NCBI GenBank assembly: GCA_021029095.1
Contig: JAJOHG010000106.1
Span: 30,889-94,888, forward strand
Direction of reading: 5' to 3'
Origin: Phellopilus nigrolimitatus
Taxonomy: Eukaryota; Basidiomycota; Agaricomycetes; Hymenochaetales; Hymenochaetaceae
Length of the DNA: 64,000 bases
Every line of letters starts with the position of its first letter. Within the stretch, counting starts at the first letter, position 1. The notes under the pieces were generated by a model. The model saw only the letters and a program-made list of their open reading frames with translations. It made no database searches and was not told where the DNA came from. Positions 41,732 to 53,299 of the stretch are shown here, piece by piece. A program made the translations under genes and the position numbers.

Positions 41732-42500
41732 AGAAGTGTAGAACGTGTGTATTGCTTATAGATAAGAGCTGCATCCTGTACTGTCTAACATCATTGAATT
41801 ACATTTATCCACTCACATGCCTTGCGAGTGCTTAGATTGCACAAGTGCTTGTTCGCAATCGTCGACGCTTCACCCCAAGATTGTCAATTGCAGTTTGCAT
41901 CACGGTCTTCAGGTTATGTTTACTCTTCGCTAGTCCCTTCGTTCTCCGGCGCGGCCGTATTTCCTGCGTCGGCTGCATCGAAATTGCGCATATGCAGGCT
42001 ATCTTGTATCTAATCTTCCCAGCAGTCAGAACGGCGATCAATATGAGTACTAGCTTCTTTGCATAACCAGATGCTCGTATGGGAAACGATGTGCCGTTCT
42101 TCACTTTATTCTTCTCTTCCTTTGCAGTTCTTCAACGTGGATACCTACGTTCTTTGGAATGGATGTTCGGAGAGAGTACTAAATAAGATGATGTGCAGGA
42201 AATGCAAACCTGGATCTCCACGACGACGACCAAATGGGAGTCCGGAAACGTGCAAGTGCGCCATTGCATGCATCATTTTCTAAGAGGAATTCACCAAAGG
42301 TCCTGCGTTGCGATTTAAGCAACTTTGCTCGAAGAATGATGTGTTTGCGAGCGTAGTACGAAACCGCCGCTCTCTTACAGAAAATACAGAGCACACCCGC
42401 CTTTGGAGCGATTTTTTGGATACACTATAAAGCCTACAAACACCCCTGCTTTGGTCCTGCGCTTATCGTGTCAAACCAGAGATCACGGATTTTTTTACAT
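41732..42500. other. No recognisable gene
   Basis: Several short frames, splice-like AG sites and no family motif. It may be decayed coding sequence. Confidence 0.35.
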
Positions 42501-42514
42501 TACCTAGCATCTGA

Positions 42515-43400
42515 AATGTCCTTTACGACTCTCTTCGGCATCTCTCGCCACACCAACTCTTCCTGTCGCGTTCGCTACCAATTCCATGGGCGTTGCGACA
42601 GACACCTTCCAAGACTCCCGCTTTACTTTCTATGCCGCCGGACTGTGAGTGGTTTGCTTACATCCGAGAGGTAAGTGTCAAATAATTACTTACTCGATGA
42701 TTTGAACTCTTAGAGGTGCATGTGGGAAGACAAACTTGGCAAGTGACTTCGTAAGCATGCTTTTCAATAATACTTAGAATATAAGTTTGACAAGTTCTTT
42801 GGAAAGATTGTTGCCCGGTAAGCTACAGAGGAAAATAGAAAGCATAATAATAACACGAGCTTTCAATCCTCAGCAATACGGGAGCGGAGCTGACTGCAAT
42901 AAGATCACAATACACTACAACGGAAAAACGCACTCCGCGACAATCATGGACGAGGTGCGTCGATTTCAACAATGCTAATGAGACTGCGAAGCCAATTAAT
43001 TCCGTTGTTGTACCAGTGTCCAGGATTCCCGCACGGGGCCCTCGATATGTCGCAAGCACCTTTCAATTACTTCGCGAGTGAAGATTTGGGAGTGATCTAT
43101 GGGTCGTGGAGCTTCGCGGACAGGAGTGGAGGTGGTAGCAACTCAACATTATCTGGTTCCGGAACCTCGACAGCATCCGGCTCGTCAGGCTCTGGTGAGT
43201 CTTCTTCAACTCCTGAATCAGGTACATCAGGCTCTGGGGGACCCTCGTCAAGCTCTGGGCCAGGCGCATCAGGTTCTGGCGGACCTCCATCTTCTTCAGA
43301 GCAAGACGGGTCCTTGTCAACGGCATCTCCTCAGAGCTCTTCGAGTTCAAGCTCGGACCGCTGTAAAGCTGGCAAATCACAAAGTACGGCTTCAGCTTAG
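42515..43400 (+). pseudogene. Expansin/RlpA-like secreted double-psi barrel protein, probably damaged
   Basis: MGVATDTFQDSRFTFYAAGL, intron, GACGKTNLASDF, intron, then QYGSGADCNKITIHYNGKTHSATIMDE, intron 42955-43018, CPGFPHGALDMSQAPFNYF and LGVIYGSWSFA. This is the order and spacing of small fungal RlpA-like double-psi beta-barrel proteins, here with a Ser/Gly/Pro-rich tail of about 80 residues. The signal-peptide region (ATG 42517) is out of frame with the mature part by one base, and the short segment expected between SDF and QYG is not found. It is either a recent pseudogene or a gene with a sequencing error. Normally secreted and wall-active. Confidence 0.65.
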
Positions 43401-43639
43401 ATGGACGTATGTCCTTAAAGCTCGAAGGCGAACTGATTTCGCAGAGGGCCAGCTGGATTTGTTCGTGTCTCGCACATTGCGAGAAGTAGTGTTTATTTGA
43501 TTTATTTATAGGTTTCGATTTATACTGTAACACAATAAAGCTACATATACCCCTTATTACGCTATGCATTGTATACAGAGTTTCGGCACGCGCCTCACTA
43601 AGCTCTACCTCATTGCGCACGCAAGCGCACGCCTTCAGA

Positions 43640-46000
43640 GGGATGTCTGCGACCTTCCGGTGGTCGCCGATAAGACCTTTTCCTCGATGGCCTCATTGCC
43701 GTCACTCGCGAGAAGGAAGAAGAATACAGACGTATAAACGTAGAGACCCAGAATAGTTGGGTGCTGTCGAGTCAGCAGAGGAAGTAAAGGGTTTTGTATT
43801 TCAGGAAAAAAAAATACGTACACAGGGCGAGTTCATCATGAGCGTCTGTGCGTCAAACATTCGGCTGGCCGCGTAGCCGATTGTTTGGCAGGACATCGAA
43901 ATAGCGGTTGTCATAGTGGACTGGAGAGGGAGATTTCGGATTCAGATCGGTCTTTTCTTAAACAAAAATAAAATAGAATAGAAAGGCGGCACGCACTGCG
44001 GTCAAAGATGAATTTAAGCTCTATGAGCTCAGTGTCGGCAAGCTCGGTCGACGGACCCTCATGCGCAAGGCGCATGCGCACGTGCTCGATCTTCGCAAAA
44101 TCACGCTGCAGCGAGTTGTCCAGGGGGTCCGACGCAAACACTCGGACGATAAACTCGGACATCTGGAAGAAGGATCAAATTCAGAATCAGAACGTCGCAA
44201 GCCAAATCGGAGGAAAGAAACGCACCTCTGACGAGTTCGTAGCGTAGATCTGGCTCGCCTCGACGCACTATTGTGTAAGTGTGAGGACACCGCCAGCCAC
44301 GAGTAAGAATGTCGCCGCGCGCGCGAGGATAAAGTGCGAGAGCGTGCCGTTCTGGACCTGTTTTACGCGCATCGGTAGTGCTGCAACCCGAGCGATGGTG
44401 CCGCTGGTATATACGAGAAGATTCAGCGTAACTGACTATAAGGAAACCAGGATGAGGAAACGTACAAATGAGACAGTGGATAGGGCTCCGCACCGTAACC
44501 GTAATTACGGTTTACGGCCGTACCGTATACGGGCCCGTACCCGTATCGTATGCTCCTCAGAGTTTGAAAGTACGGCGCCGTAATGTACGATCCGTATCCG
44601 TAATATAACCGTATGTTACGGCCGTATACGGACGTAAATACGACTTACGGTATTTACATATTACATATATAGGTTTACATGGTTTAAAATTACCATTTGT
44701 AGTAAAATCAAATGAAGCAAGGCCAGTCGACGTGTGAGCCAGTGAGTGCTTCTTCTTTGCTGCTTCTGCAACTTTTATCTGCCATGTCCCGCCTCTTATT
44801 GTATCGAGGCGCACCCGTACGAGCCTTTGGTGTTGTGTTCTGCACCAATTGTTGAAGGACAACCAAAATTGGTGAGTCACGAAAATATGTGTCACAAAGG
44901 ATTTTGGCTAACTGGTACGTGAAAGCAGTGGCTGCGAAAAGAACTGAATACCGTCGGCGAAAAGATGTCAAGCTCAATTGCACACTTTCAACATCTGGCT
45001 TTTGCTTTTAAATATATTCGGGCCATCAGGAACATATGTTACAGCGTAGATACATAATCTATCATGATTTTCCTGATTAGTTTTGCCTGTCTATTGTTGT
45101 GTCGCATCATTGTGTCGTGCATCGTTCGGGTTGGCGACACACAGTAGATTTTAGACTATATTCATACAACTCCAGCCGTACTGTCGTATGCTGCCGTATA
45201 CGGCCGTAAGTTCTCTGTACCGTACCGTAAAGCACCTTAATACTCATTAATACGGCCTGTATTCATACGGCCTGTAACCGTATACAGAGGTAGTGTTTAC
45301 GGTCGTAACCGTATACGGTACGGTGCGGAGCCCTAACAGTGGATGCAGGTGAGATGTAACCGGACGAGGTAACTGTTCGCTCCGTCTCGGGGAGCGCACC
45401 ACCGAGCCTGAGCGCCGCGGTGTACGCGTGGGTAGGCGAGAGAGCGCTCCGTCTCCTGCATGGCCAAGGACATGCCGCCGCAGCTTGTGCACGTTGCTTT
45501 AGCGGCACAGCGTGGACTCGGTGTCCTGGCTGGTGATATGTGAGGTTTGGGTTTGCATAAAGGAATGCGAGAAAAGACGTACGGAAACATGCGTGTGCGC
45601 ATCGAGATACGAGTCGAACGCGCTCAGCTCGGCGTCCTCGAGCACGGTGTACGGCTTAAGGTCATGAAAACAGCACAATTTGTCTCCGAAGCGCTCGAAG
45701 TATAGTTTGATGAGACTCGGCAGAGTTCTGCTCGACTTTGAGAAATAAGAATAGCGGAACCGTCAGCTCTCTCTCAAAAAACAATCAGCAACCAGACACG
45801 CTCACCAAAGTCAGATCCAAACCCGTTTCGCACACGCGCTTCTCGAGCACGACGATCGCGCAGTCCGTCCGTATCCGCGAGTTGGTGGAACAAGCAGCGT
45901 ACGTCCCGCACCTTGTCCGCGAACGCCGGCGCTGGAAATTTCGCGTCGAGCACGGCCAAAAACTCGATCCAGTTTCGATCACTTTATAATTCCACCAAGA
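43640..46000 (-). pseudogene. NAA25/Mdm20 (NatB auxiliary subunit) pseudogene
   Basis: Minus-strand pieces in NAA25 order: NWIEFLAVLDAKFPAP, then (frameshift) CAIVVLEKRVCETGLDLTL; SSRTLPSLIKLYFERFGDKLCCFHDLKPY; NVHKLRRHVLGHAGDGAL; then, after the hAT-like insertion, VKQVQNGTLSHFILARAA, CVEASQIYATNSSE, SEFIVRVFASDPLDNSLQRD, HVRMRLAHEGPST and ELIELKFIFDR. An intron with a changed donor follows, then HYDNRYFDVLPNNRLRGQP. Several stops and frameshifts are present. NAA25 is the TPR subunit that anchors the NatB N-terminal acetyltransferase to ribosomes. Confidence 0.85.
44481..45335. mobile_element. Complete TACGG-rich hAT-like MITE, 855 bp
   Basis: Perfect 17-bp terminal inverted repeats (TAGGGCTCCGCACCGTA) and perfect 8-bp target copies ACAGTGGA at 44473-44480 and 45336-45343. 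The subterminal 150-200 bp on each side are built of CCGTA/TACGG words on both strands. The centre (44650-45160) is AT-rich and non-coding. This is the hAT pattern; no transposase is present. It sits inside the NAA25 pseudogene. The partial copy at 1-803 shares the right end. Confidence 0.92.
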
Positions 46001-46425
46001 CCGAAAACGGGCGTGTCACTCAGAGAACATAATCCGAGAAATAAATTTCGCACTCACTTCTCCTCAACAAGCTTCGCGCGCGCGCTTGCCTTCAGCCGCG
46101 AACTTGCCCCCGTGCGCGGACGAAGTTGCGGCGCAGTTCACCCACGATGAGGCTCGTCTACAAGATAGCGCGACCCATCTCCGAGTCGACTAGCGCAGCG
46201 ACTTCGTGATTCATGCTGGACGCCGTGGGCACGCTGATGTATACGCACAGGCGGTCGGCGGTCGGCGGCCGCATGCCTCGGTTCTGTGACAGTGCCGAGG
46301 AGGCGGTGGGAACGTTTCTGCAGGATGGCGTGCGCGGTGAAGGGCGTGAAGGGGTCATAAGCATGCGAGTAGCGCTGAGGGTGGTCCAGTGCGCCGAAGG
46401 CCTCAGAGAAGCTGGATGACCTGTT
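46000..46425 (-). pseudogene. Decayed exon between NAA25 part and leader copy 2
   Basis: Two minus-strand frames carry protein-like text (FSEAFGALDHPQRYSHAYDP; then RGMRPPTADRLCVYISVPTA and NHEVAALVDSEMGRAIL followed by a stop at about 46158). The family is not recognised. It could be another captured fragment. Confidence 0.35.
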
Positions 46426-46429
46426 GAGC

Positions 46430-46728
46430 TGAGCCACGCCGCGGTGCTGAGCGCGAAAGAAGCTGGAAATGAAAGTTAAGGGACCCGTATCAACCTTGCG
46501 CTGTGTTGTCGACGCTGGCACTCTGACATGAAGACGATCGTCGCCGAAAGGATCGCTGTGCGGCACAGCCCGAGGACAGCAATACTCGTCATTCCGATCT
46601 TCTACCTTGGCCTTCGTCTCGACGTCGACTTCTCGACTACGGTTCGTATGTTGCTATCTAATCGTAAGCTGTTTCTCTCTCTTCTTTTCTTTAGTGTACT
46701 AATCTGTAAACGATCTAGATGTGAGGAT
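46430..46728. promoter_or_regulatory. Shared divergent leader, copy 2
   Basis: Same words as copy 1: GATCGTCGCCGAA, CACAGCCCGAGGACAGC, CTTCGTCTCG, intron GTAAGCTG to TCTAG, then ATGTGAGGATCATG. The minus side has a GTTGATAC donor and TTTCCAG acceptor, then TTCGCGCTCAGCACCGCGGCG. Confidence 0.75.
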
Positions 46729-47280
46729 CATGCTGCGGCACCAACAGCAGCAACTCATGCTGGCGAGCCCAAGCGTTTACGAGAGCCGGAGACCACGCCC
46801 GTCTGCATGTGAACGGCCATTGACCAGTCTAAAACGCCCCTATTCTGCAGCGAAGAGGTCGCACCCAAATTTACTATACCGCTCTCACGCAGGACGCTGC
46901 CCCTCGTGTCTGCCACGCGCCACCCGCCCCATATCTTCTCTCCGCTCGACTGCGACCGCGACGATGTTCTACTCGGACGAGGACATACGAACACACGCCT
47001 CTAGACGCAGACAACTGGCGACGCTTTCGCCGCAATCAGACTACGAGTTGGGCGATCGGCCCGCCCATTGCCCATGACAGCAACAGCAACAACTTCGACT
47101 ACATCGCGCGCAGTAGCGCTTCAACGACTGCGAGCACAGCCGAAATACTTCTGAAGCCACTATGCGCGAGTCATACTTCGCGTTCCCTGCGCAGAACAGA
47201 GCCTGCGTGTGCATCACGTTCCAATTGTACGATAGGAAAGGTGAGTCTCAGTCGTGTTCCCATCGCCGCCGCGCCATGTT
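46729..47280 (+). pseudogene. Gln-rich 5' exon like KIN1, then unrecognised sequence
   Basis: It starts like the KIN1 copies (ATGTGAGGATCATGC and a CAA/CAG run), but the kinase does not follow. The next 80 codons have no known motif. A GTGAGT donor occurs at about 47240. Confidence 0.35.
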
Positions 47281-47289
47281 CGACGCTGA

Positions 47290-49140
47290 CCGAGAAATTC
47301 GATTACAGCGCTTGACACCATGTCTTCGCTCCCTTTGCTCAATTCACTTACCCACCTCACGTATCTCACTTCGACCTCCCCGCGCATCCGGGAGATCCTC
47401 ACCTGCGACGGCGGCCGGGAGCGCCTTGTCCGCCTCCTGCGTGATTTTCGTCTCTCCTCGCCGCCACCAGAGAACCCCTCCACCATTTACGGCTTCTCGC
47501 CTCCTGAATTTCCCCGCCTGCCGCCCACTCCGACTCTCAATCACAATTCTTTGACCGGCACGCCGCATACGGCTTTCCGCTTGCATGTCAACATCAACGG
47601 GAGCCCATCCGGAGCCGCGTCGTGCAGACGGGCACGCTGGAGGTCGTCGGTTGCGTTCTCGAGGCCTGGCCCGCGTTGTTGGGTTCGCTGTTGGTCCGTG
47701 TGCGAGCGTGAGCGGCATCCCGCGCGAGACCCGCGAACAAAGACAGCGCAGGCGGCAGCAGCTCGAGAGCGCCAGCGAGAGAAGGCACATGAGCTCATCC
47801 GCCTTCTTGCGCGAGAACGGTCTTTTCGCGATTGTCGAGGTGAGTCCTCCGATTGTTCTTGACTTTCTTCGCGCTTACTCATCTTGACGCCGCCCTAAGG
47901 ACGAACAGAGCAATCGCCACTTCGGAGACGACAGTGTCAACTGACGCTTCTGCAAATGCTACGCCGATGGGTTCTGGGATGCCAACGGGCACGGTCATTG
48001 TCCCTGGACAGGACGTTCGGGCACTGTGGTGGCGCGGCGTATCTGGGACGTAGATGTCGGTGATGGTTCACAAGAGCTGCCCATGCCAAGACCGGTAATG
48101 TCGCAGAGTCGCACCGTACGTGGGTGCGTGACCGAGTCTGCAACGCCGTCCGCATCGACATCGCGACCGGACACAGAGACCGAGGATGTCGCGGATGTTG
48201 AGATGGAGACGTCGATGACGCAGGATCAGGACGCGGATGAGAATATGCCACCCCCACCATCCCTTTCTCATCTACAACGGACTGCTGGCATCGTCTCCGA
48301 CTCGCCATCCCCAGCAGAGCCTCCGATACTGTCGACGTCGACCTCGATGCGCACACCATCATCAACACGAACGCGGCGGACGACGGCGTGTCCGATGGGA
48401 TCGTGGCGCTCGACCAAAACGTCAACGACAACTTGGCGATGGGCTCCCCACCTGGCGCGCCCGCCGCGATCGACGCCGCGCCGCGCACACGCGCGAATAC
48501 CGTAACCCTCAATACTCGCAACATGACGCACGAGCACTACCATCACCACGGCCACGCGCACAGGCGAGAAGAGCTCACGCCGCCGTGCCCTCCTGGCGAG
48601 TTTACCCATACGCGCGCACGCACACCCGCTAGTGCCTGTCGCGATGTCTGTCGGCGCGGACGGCGCGACTGCGGGTCCTGGGCGGACCTTGCCTGCTCGC
48701 AGCGGCACGGCCGGGTCGAATCTCGTGTCTCCCGTTCAAGCGGCACGCGGTGCTTAACTCTTCTTCTCTCCCCCCCCGCCCCGACGACGTCCTTGACATC
48801 CTCGAGCCACCCACCGCATGTCCGTGTCTCCCATCCCCGCTCTGCCCGAGACGGCGTCCCACTCGGACTCAACCATCTCCACGACGACAACGACGAACAC
48901 AGCGACGAAAGAGCCCGCCCGGGCTGGCCAGCATCGTCAAGTCGGCCACTCCGCCGTCGCTCCCACAGCTTCCCCCGCCTGTGGCCGCAAGCCCGCTGGC
49001 GCTGCGCAGGACGTCCCTTACTCTCTCTCGAGACGAGGACCAATCGGTGGACCAATCTATGTCAGACTCTAGCGTCCCCGTCTCCGACGCTCTCGCACAC
49101 GGCTTTACCTACCTCAACAGTGTCCGTAATCGCCGGTAGC
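47290..49140 (+). pseudogene. Pseudogene of an armadillo-like fungal protein (uncertain)
   Basis: MSSLPLLNSLTHLTYL, then RIREILTCDGGRERLVRLLRDF and STIYGFSPPEFPRLPP read like a helical-repeat fungal protein; a QTGTLEVVGCVLEAW-type stretch is visible across frames near 47620-47670, and VSGIPRETREQRQRRRQQLE in another frame. Downstream are Ser/Thr/Pro-rich low-complexity stretches (TDASANATPMGSGMPTGT; ADVEMETSMTQDQDADENMP). Frames change at least four times. I cannot name the family with confidence. Confidence 0.45.
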
Positions 49141-49239
49141 CGCGGCTCCTCCGCCTCTCCCAAGCCCCTGCATTCAAACTCAACGTCGTCTCCGCTCCTC
49201 AACCATGCCGCCCAACTTGCCGCTGCCCAGGCTCCCTTC

Positions 49240-50740
49240 TAACTAGCGCTTCTTCTTTCCTCCGCACTTGCAGACGCGGGCGCCCTCCGTCGCGAACTTA
49301 CCGTCGCGCAGAGCCATGCCACTCGCGCAGAGCGCTTTCTGGCGTCGGTCCAAGGCCTACCTTCTAGCGCTCCTCCGGCCCAAATGTGGACGGAGAAAAG
49401 GGAAAGGGAGAAGGACGTGAAAGCGGAGTCCAAAGTCCCCGGGAGCGTCGTGAAGGCCGTCTCCGATGCTGAGGCACGCGCGGACCGCGCTGAGTGGTAA
49501 GCAACAGATTTTCTTCGATTTTTTGTTTCCGCTTGCTGAATGTATTCTGCACAGTGCTTATGTGGACCTCGCTGCGTCGCTGCAGTCTCTGTCCGCAGTC
49601 ACCGAGGTCGAACGGTACGAGCACGCGTGCTCCGTCCGTTCCGCCGACGCGCACACCGCTTTTGCGCGCCTCCTCTCGACGGCGTCGCACGCCGCCGTGG
49701 CGTATCCCAGTTACCCAACCGCCGCCTCTTCCGAGAGCCCGCACTTTCAGCACGAACAAGAAGAGGACACTCTGCCTCCCTCCCCTTCCCCTGCCACACG
49801 CCATCGGCGCCCCGTCCTCCGGAAGTAGCATACTCACCGGGCCAGGCGCACATCTCGCGCACCTGCGTCATCCACTTCCCTGCGATACTCCCGCGCTCTG
49901 CCGCCACCTCACGCTGGAGGCACGTTCTCTGCACTCTATCCGGCTCCCGGACACGGTCACAGACAAGGATCGGGCCACCTAAGGCAAAGCTCTCAACAGA
50001 GCGCGCCTTTCCACACGCTTCCGCTCCCCCCGCCGCCGTCTTCCACGGGGCTCTCAATGTCCGCTGCGGGTGTCGTGCGTTCGAAACGCGGCCACGGGGG
50101 CAGGAGCGGCCTCGGGCCAGAGGATCTGCTTAACTGCGAGTGCGAGAAAGATTTCGATGAGAAGAGGCGCAGGGTCGGCGGGTGGGACATGGACGGCGAA
50201 TTCGTGTGTTGCCTTTTCCTTCATGGACTTTTGGAACGATCTACTAACTACTTGTGAATCTACAGCCTTCGCTCTCCCCGCCTCAGCATGTACGCGCGCA
50301 TGCATCCAGCCGGCCATACGCTCATATCCACGCGTCCCACCATCTTTCCCCGCACCCGACCGCGCTCCGCGCTGCACCACTCCCACATACGTCTTAGGAC
50401 GTACGACCCCCACCCAGCCGCCTGAACCGCGCACGCTGCGCCTCCTTCGCCTCCGGATGGTGGTTCGACGGGTTCCATCGCTCTATTTTCCTGACCGCGA
50501 GACCGTTGGCGCAGGCTCCGCTGCCGTCCCCGCGCTGCTCGGTACGAACGGGATTAGCAGATTTGATGCGAAATACGACAACAACGCACATGCACATAGG
50601 GTCTCGCGCCACCCGAGCGTCATGCGCATGGGATACGACCACGCAGGTCGCGAGCATATCAGGGTAGACGCGCGAGAGTTTGTGAGGGACGCGAAGGAGC
50701 GCGAGTACGCTTCGCCACGCGTCTGGCGTCGACTACTACC
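49240..50740 (+). pseudogene. Coiled-coil-like gene remnant, multiple frames
   Basis: ALRRELTVAQSHATRAERFLASVQ and AVSDAEARADRAEW (GTAAGC donor at 49498), then after TTCTGCACAG the exon AYVDLAASLQSLSAVTEVERYEH. Further on SVMRMGYDHAGREHIRVDARE and AKEREYASPRVWRRL are visible. Heptad-like Ala/Glu/Arg spacing suggests coiled coils. Family unknown; stops and frame changes are frequent. Confidence 0.35.
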
Positions 50741-50753
50741 CTAACGCCGCGCT

Positions 50754-50936
50754 TCAGGGCCCCAACGTCAGTGCGGTCGCGCGAGCCCACCGCCCATCGC
50801 GCTCTCGGGACAACGGCGCGGGTGTCCCTGGTGCAAATGGCGCGCGTCGCGAAGGGCGTGTCCGGGTTGCTAGACTGGGGAGCGGTCCAGTAGGGGAAGG
50901 GGCGGCACTGGTCGATTTGTTAGGTTGCGCCGCCAT
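50754..50936 (-). pseudogene. Short exon behind the minus side of leader copy 3
   Basis: 60 codons starting MAAQPNKSTSAAPSPTG and preceded by a GTAAGTTCAG...TTTTCAG intron (50944-51009). It follows the same minus-side leader as at 39345 and 46430. Product unknown. Confidence 0.35.
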
Positions 50937-51296
50937 GCTGAGCGGGAAAGCGCCTGAAAATGAAAATTAGAGACATTTTTGTATAGTAGATTAGAAATCT
51001 GAACTTACCTTGCGCTGTGTTGTTTCTGCTTATCTGACCTGGCACGCATGAAGACGATCGTCGCCGAAATCGAATTGATCGCTGTGCGGCACAGCCCGAG
51101 GACAGCGATGCGCGTCGTCCTCATCATGTCGATCACCTAGCTTCGTCTTCGTCTTCCTCTCGGCCTCTCGACCTCTCGACTTCTCGACTACGGACTTCTC
51201 AACTACGCTCCGTGTACCGCTGTCTAAACGTAAGTTGGTCTTTTTTCTTCCTGCCTTAAGTGTACTAATCTGTAATCCATCTATCTAGCGCGAGGT
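50928..51296. promoter_or_regulatory. Shared divergent leader, copy 3 (KIN1::phosphoketolase side)
   Basis: GATCGTCGCCGAAATCG, CACAGCCCGAGGACAGC, CTTCGTCTTCC and CTCTCGACTTCTCG, intron GTAAGTTGG to TCTAG, then a CAGCAG run. Minus side: GCGCAAG donor GTAAGTTC, acceptor TTTTCAG, then CCCGCTCAGCATGGCGGCGCA. Confidence 0.75.
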
Positions 51297-51299
51297 CAT

Positions 51300-51331
<32 letters not shown>

Positions 51332-52855
51332 AATGACAGCAGCAACTTAACTCCTTCGCGTTGGTCGACCGAGACTGTCTCGCGCTGCAAGTCCACGCAT
51401 TTGGGAGAGCTGGAGAGGGAGGATAGGGTACAACGAGGACCTATGTACGTAGGGAAACCGTCTGAACGCGAGCGCGATGCTAACGACTGCTTCAGCACCT
51501 CGAACGCATGTTCCCCCTACCGCGCGCCAGCCATCCGTGAATGGCGCACGGCCACGACCTATGTCAATGCCGATGGTGCCCTAGCAGTACGTCCCTGCCG
51601 TCGATGGCCGTGGAGAAGCGCATGCACCTGCAGCCTCGCAGGCGCCGCTCGAGCCGAGCACGAGCATCCGTACCCAGGAGCCGCGCAGTTCGAGTCGGAT
51701 GTTGGGAGATTACATGCTCGGAAATACGCTCGGCGCGGGAAGCATGGGCGAAGTCAAACTGGCGTACCACAATCTCATCGGCGAGAAGGTGCGCAGCAGC
51801 GTCGGCTTCTGCAGTTCGATCTGCACACTGACATATTTTAAGTATACTTAGTAAGGATCCCGCCCGTTGCGTGTGCAGCTCGCGATCAAGTCCCTCCCGC
51901 GGGCCAACATCGTGAGCACAGGGACGAACGGCGTCGTGCCAACAGCGGAGGCGGCTGCGAAGGCAGCGTCGAAGGAGGCATCGAAGGAGACCCGCACGGT
52001 GCGGGAGGCGGCGCTGTCGATGCTGCTACATCACCCATATATTTGCGGCATGCGGGAACTCGGCGCGCACACGAACCACTACTGCATGGTGTTCGAGTAC
52101 GTCGATGGCGGGCAGATTCTCGACTACATCATCAGCCTCGGCCATCTTCGCGCGCGTTTCCTGCAGGTTTTCCCGTCAAATCGGCTCCGCAATTCGACTA
52201 CTCTAATCGCAACAATGTCATCCACCGCAATCAAGATTACAAGATTAAGAATATCCTCATCTTCCAAACGGGCAACATCAAGCTCGTCAACTCTGGTCTT
52301 TCCAACTTCCCTGTCGCCCATCTCCCCACCTTCTGCGGATCTCATACTTCGCTGCTCAATGCCAAGGTCTTCACCGGGCCTCAGGTCGACATCCGGAGCT
52401 TCGGCGTCGTGCTCTACGTACTCGTTTGTGGCAACATACCCTTCGATAACCAGAGCATGCCCGCGCTCCATGGGAAAATCGAACGCGGCCTCGTCGAATT
52501 GCCAGACTAGCTCAGCGCAGGTGCGATCCATTTAAGAAGAAATCGTTATCTTAGCTGATTTGTCTCTTATTTCCCGACAGAAAGCAAACACCTTCTCACA
52601 TGCATGCTCGCCGTCAGCCCATCGCGCGTGCCGCCCTCACTGAGATCCTCTCGCATTCGTAGATGATCCGCGGGCACGGATCACCTACAGGCGCGCACAC
52701 GCTCCATCGCGAGTCCCTGCGTAGACGAGCTCGACTGCCAGGTTATCCGGGGCATGTCCGGTTTCGAGTTCGGCACCGAGGACGAGATTGAGCGCAAATT
52801 CTTTGACGTCCTCAAGAGCGGCGCTGCTGCGCGCGCTGTCCAGGTCTAGGAGTGC
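51297..52855 (+). pseudogene. KIN1-type Ser/Thr kinase pseudogene, copy 2 (5' part of a second chimera)
   Basis: GNTLGAGSMGEVKLAYHNLIGEK, an intron, [59 protein letters not shown] and [20 protein letters not shown]. Then damage: HRD reads HRN, DFG reads NSG, and APE is lost. [27 protein letters not shown] is kept, and TAG follows LPD (52508). An intron follows, then KHLLTCMLAVSPSR, HRESLRR and CQVIRGMSGFEFGTEDEIERKFFDVLK before a stop at about 52846. It reaches further into KIN1 than copy 1, but both are catalytically dead. It is then joined to phosphoketolase. Confidence 0.88.
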
Positions 52856-53295
52856 CGCCGCTAGTCCCCAGGGTACCTGTGCTGCGCGTGCCCTCTTCGT
52901 CGCGCTCTTCGCCGCTGACCGCGCGGTGCACTTCAACCACCACGGGTACGCGGGAGAGCTGCGCGGCCTGCTCTTCGGGCGGCCGGGCACGGTGCGCACG
53001 CAGATCGCGGGGTACAATGATGAGGGCGCGACAACAACGCCGTTCTGCATGATGTTCGCCAACGGCATGTCGCGCTACCATGTCGCCGCGGCGGCGGAGC
53101 GTGCGGGCGCGACGGTGAACGAGTGGGTCGCGGTCGACGCGCAGACGAAGATACGCGAGCTAATGCACCGCGCGCAAAAGGCGAGCGAGTATGGGCTCGA
53201 GCACGGCCAGGGTGCGTGTTCCACCACTAATGACCTTCTTGTTATAGCGCACGCAGCTGATGATTTTTGTCTTGCTTTTGCAGATCATGAATGAT
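52856..53295 (+). pseudogene. Phosphoketolase (XFP) C-terminal fragment, 3' part of the chimera
   Basis: After a CCCCAG acceptor-like site the frame reads DRAVHFNHHGYAGELRGLLF, then GRPGTVRTQIAGYNDEGATT, TPFCMMFANGMSRYHVA, AVDAQTKIRELMHRAQKASE and YGLEHGQ with a GTGCGT donor. This is the C-terminal domain of xylulose-5-phosphate/fructose-6-phosphate phosphoketolase (FNYHGY, GTTTTPFDM, MSRFHVA). The thiamine-diphosphate and catalytic parts are missing. A possible last exon starts at about 53283 (IMNDLER). Confidence 0.85.
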
Positions 53296-53299
53296 CTGG

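Noticed and set aside
39669..52855. Two functional KIN1 kinases
   Set aside because: Both have lost the catalytic DFG Asp, both have stops and frame changes, and both are fused to other genes.
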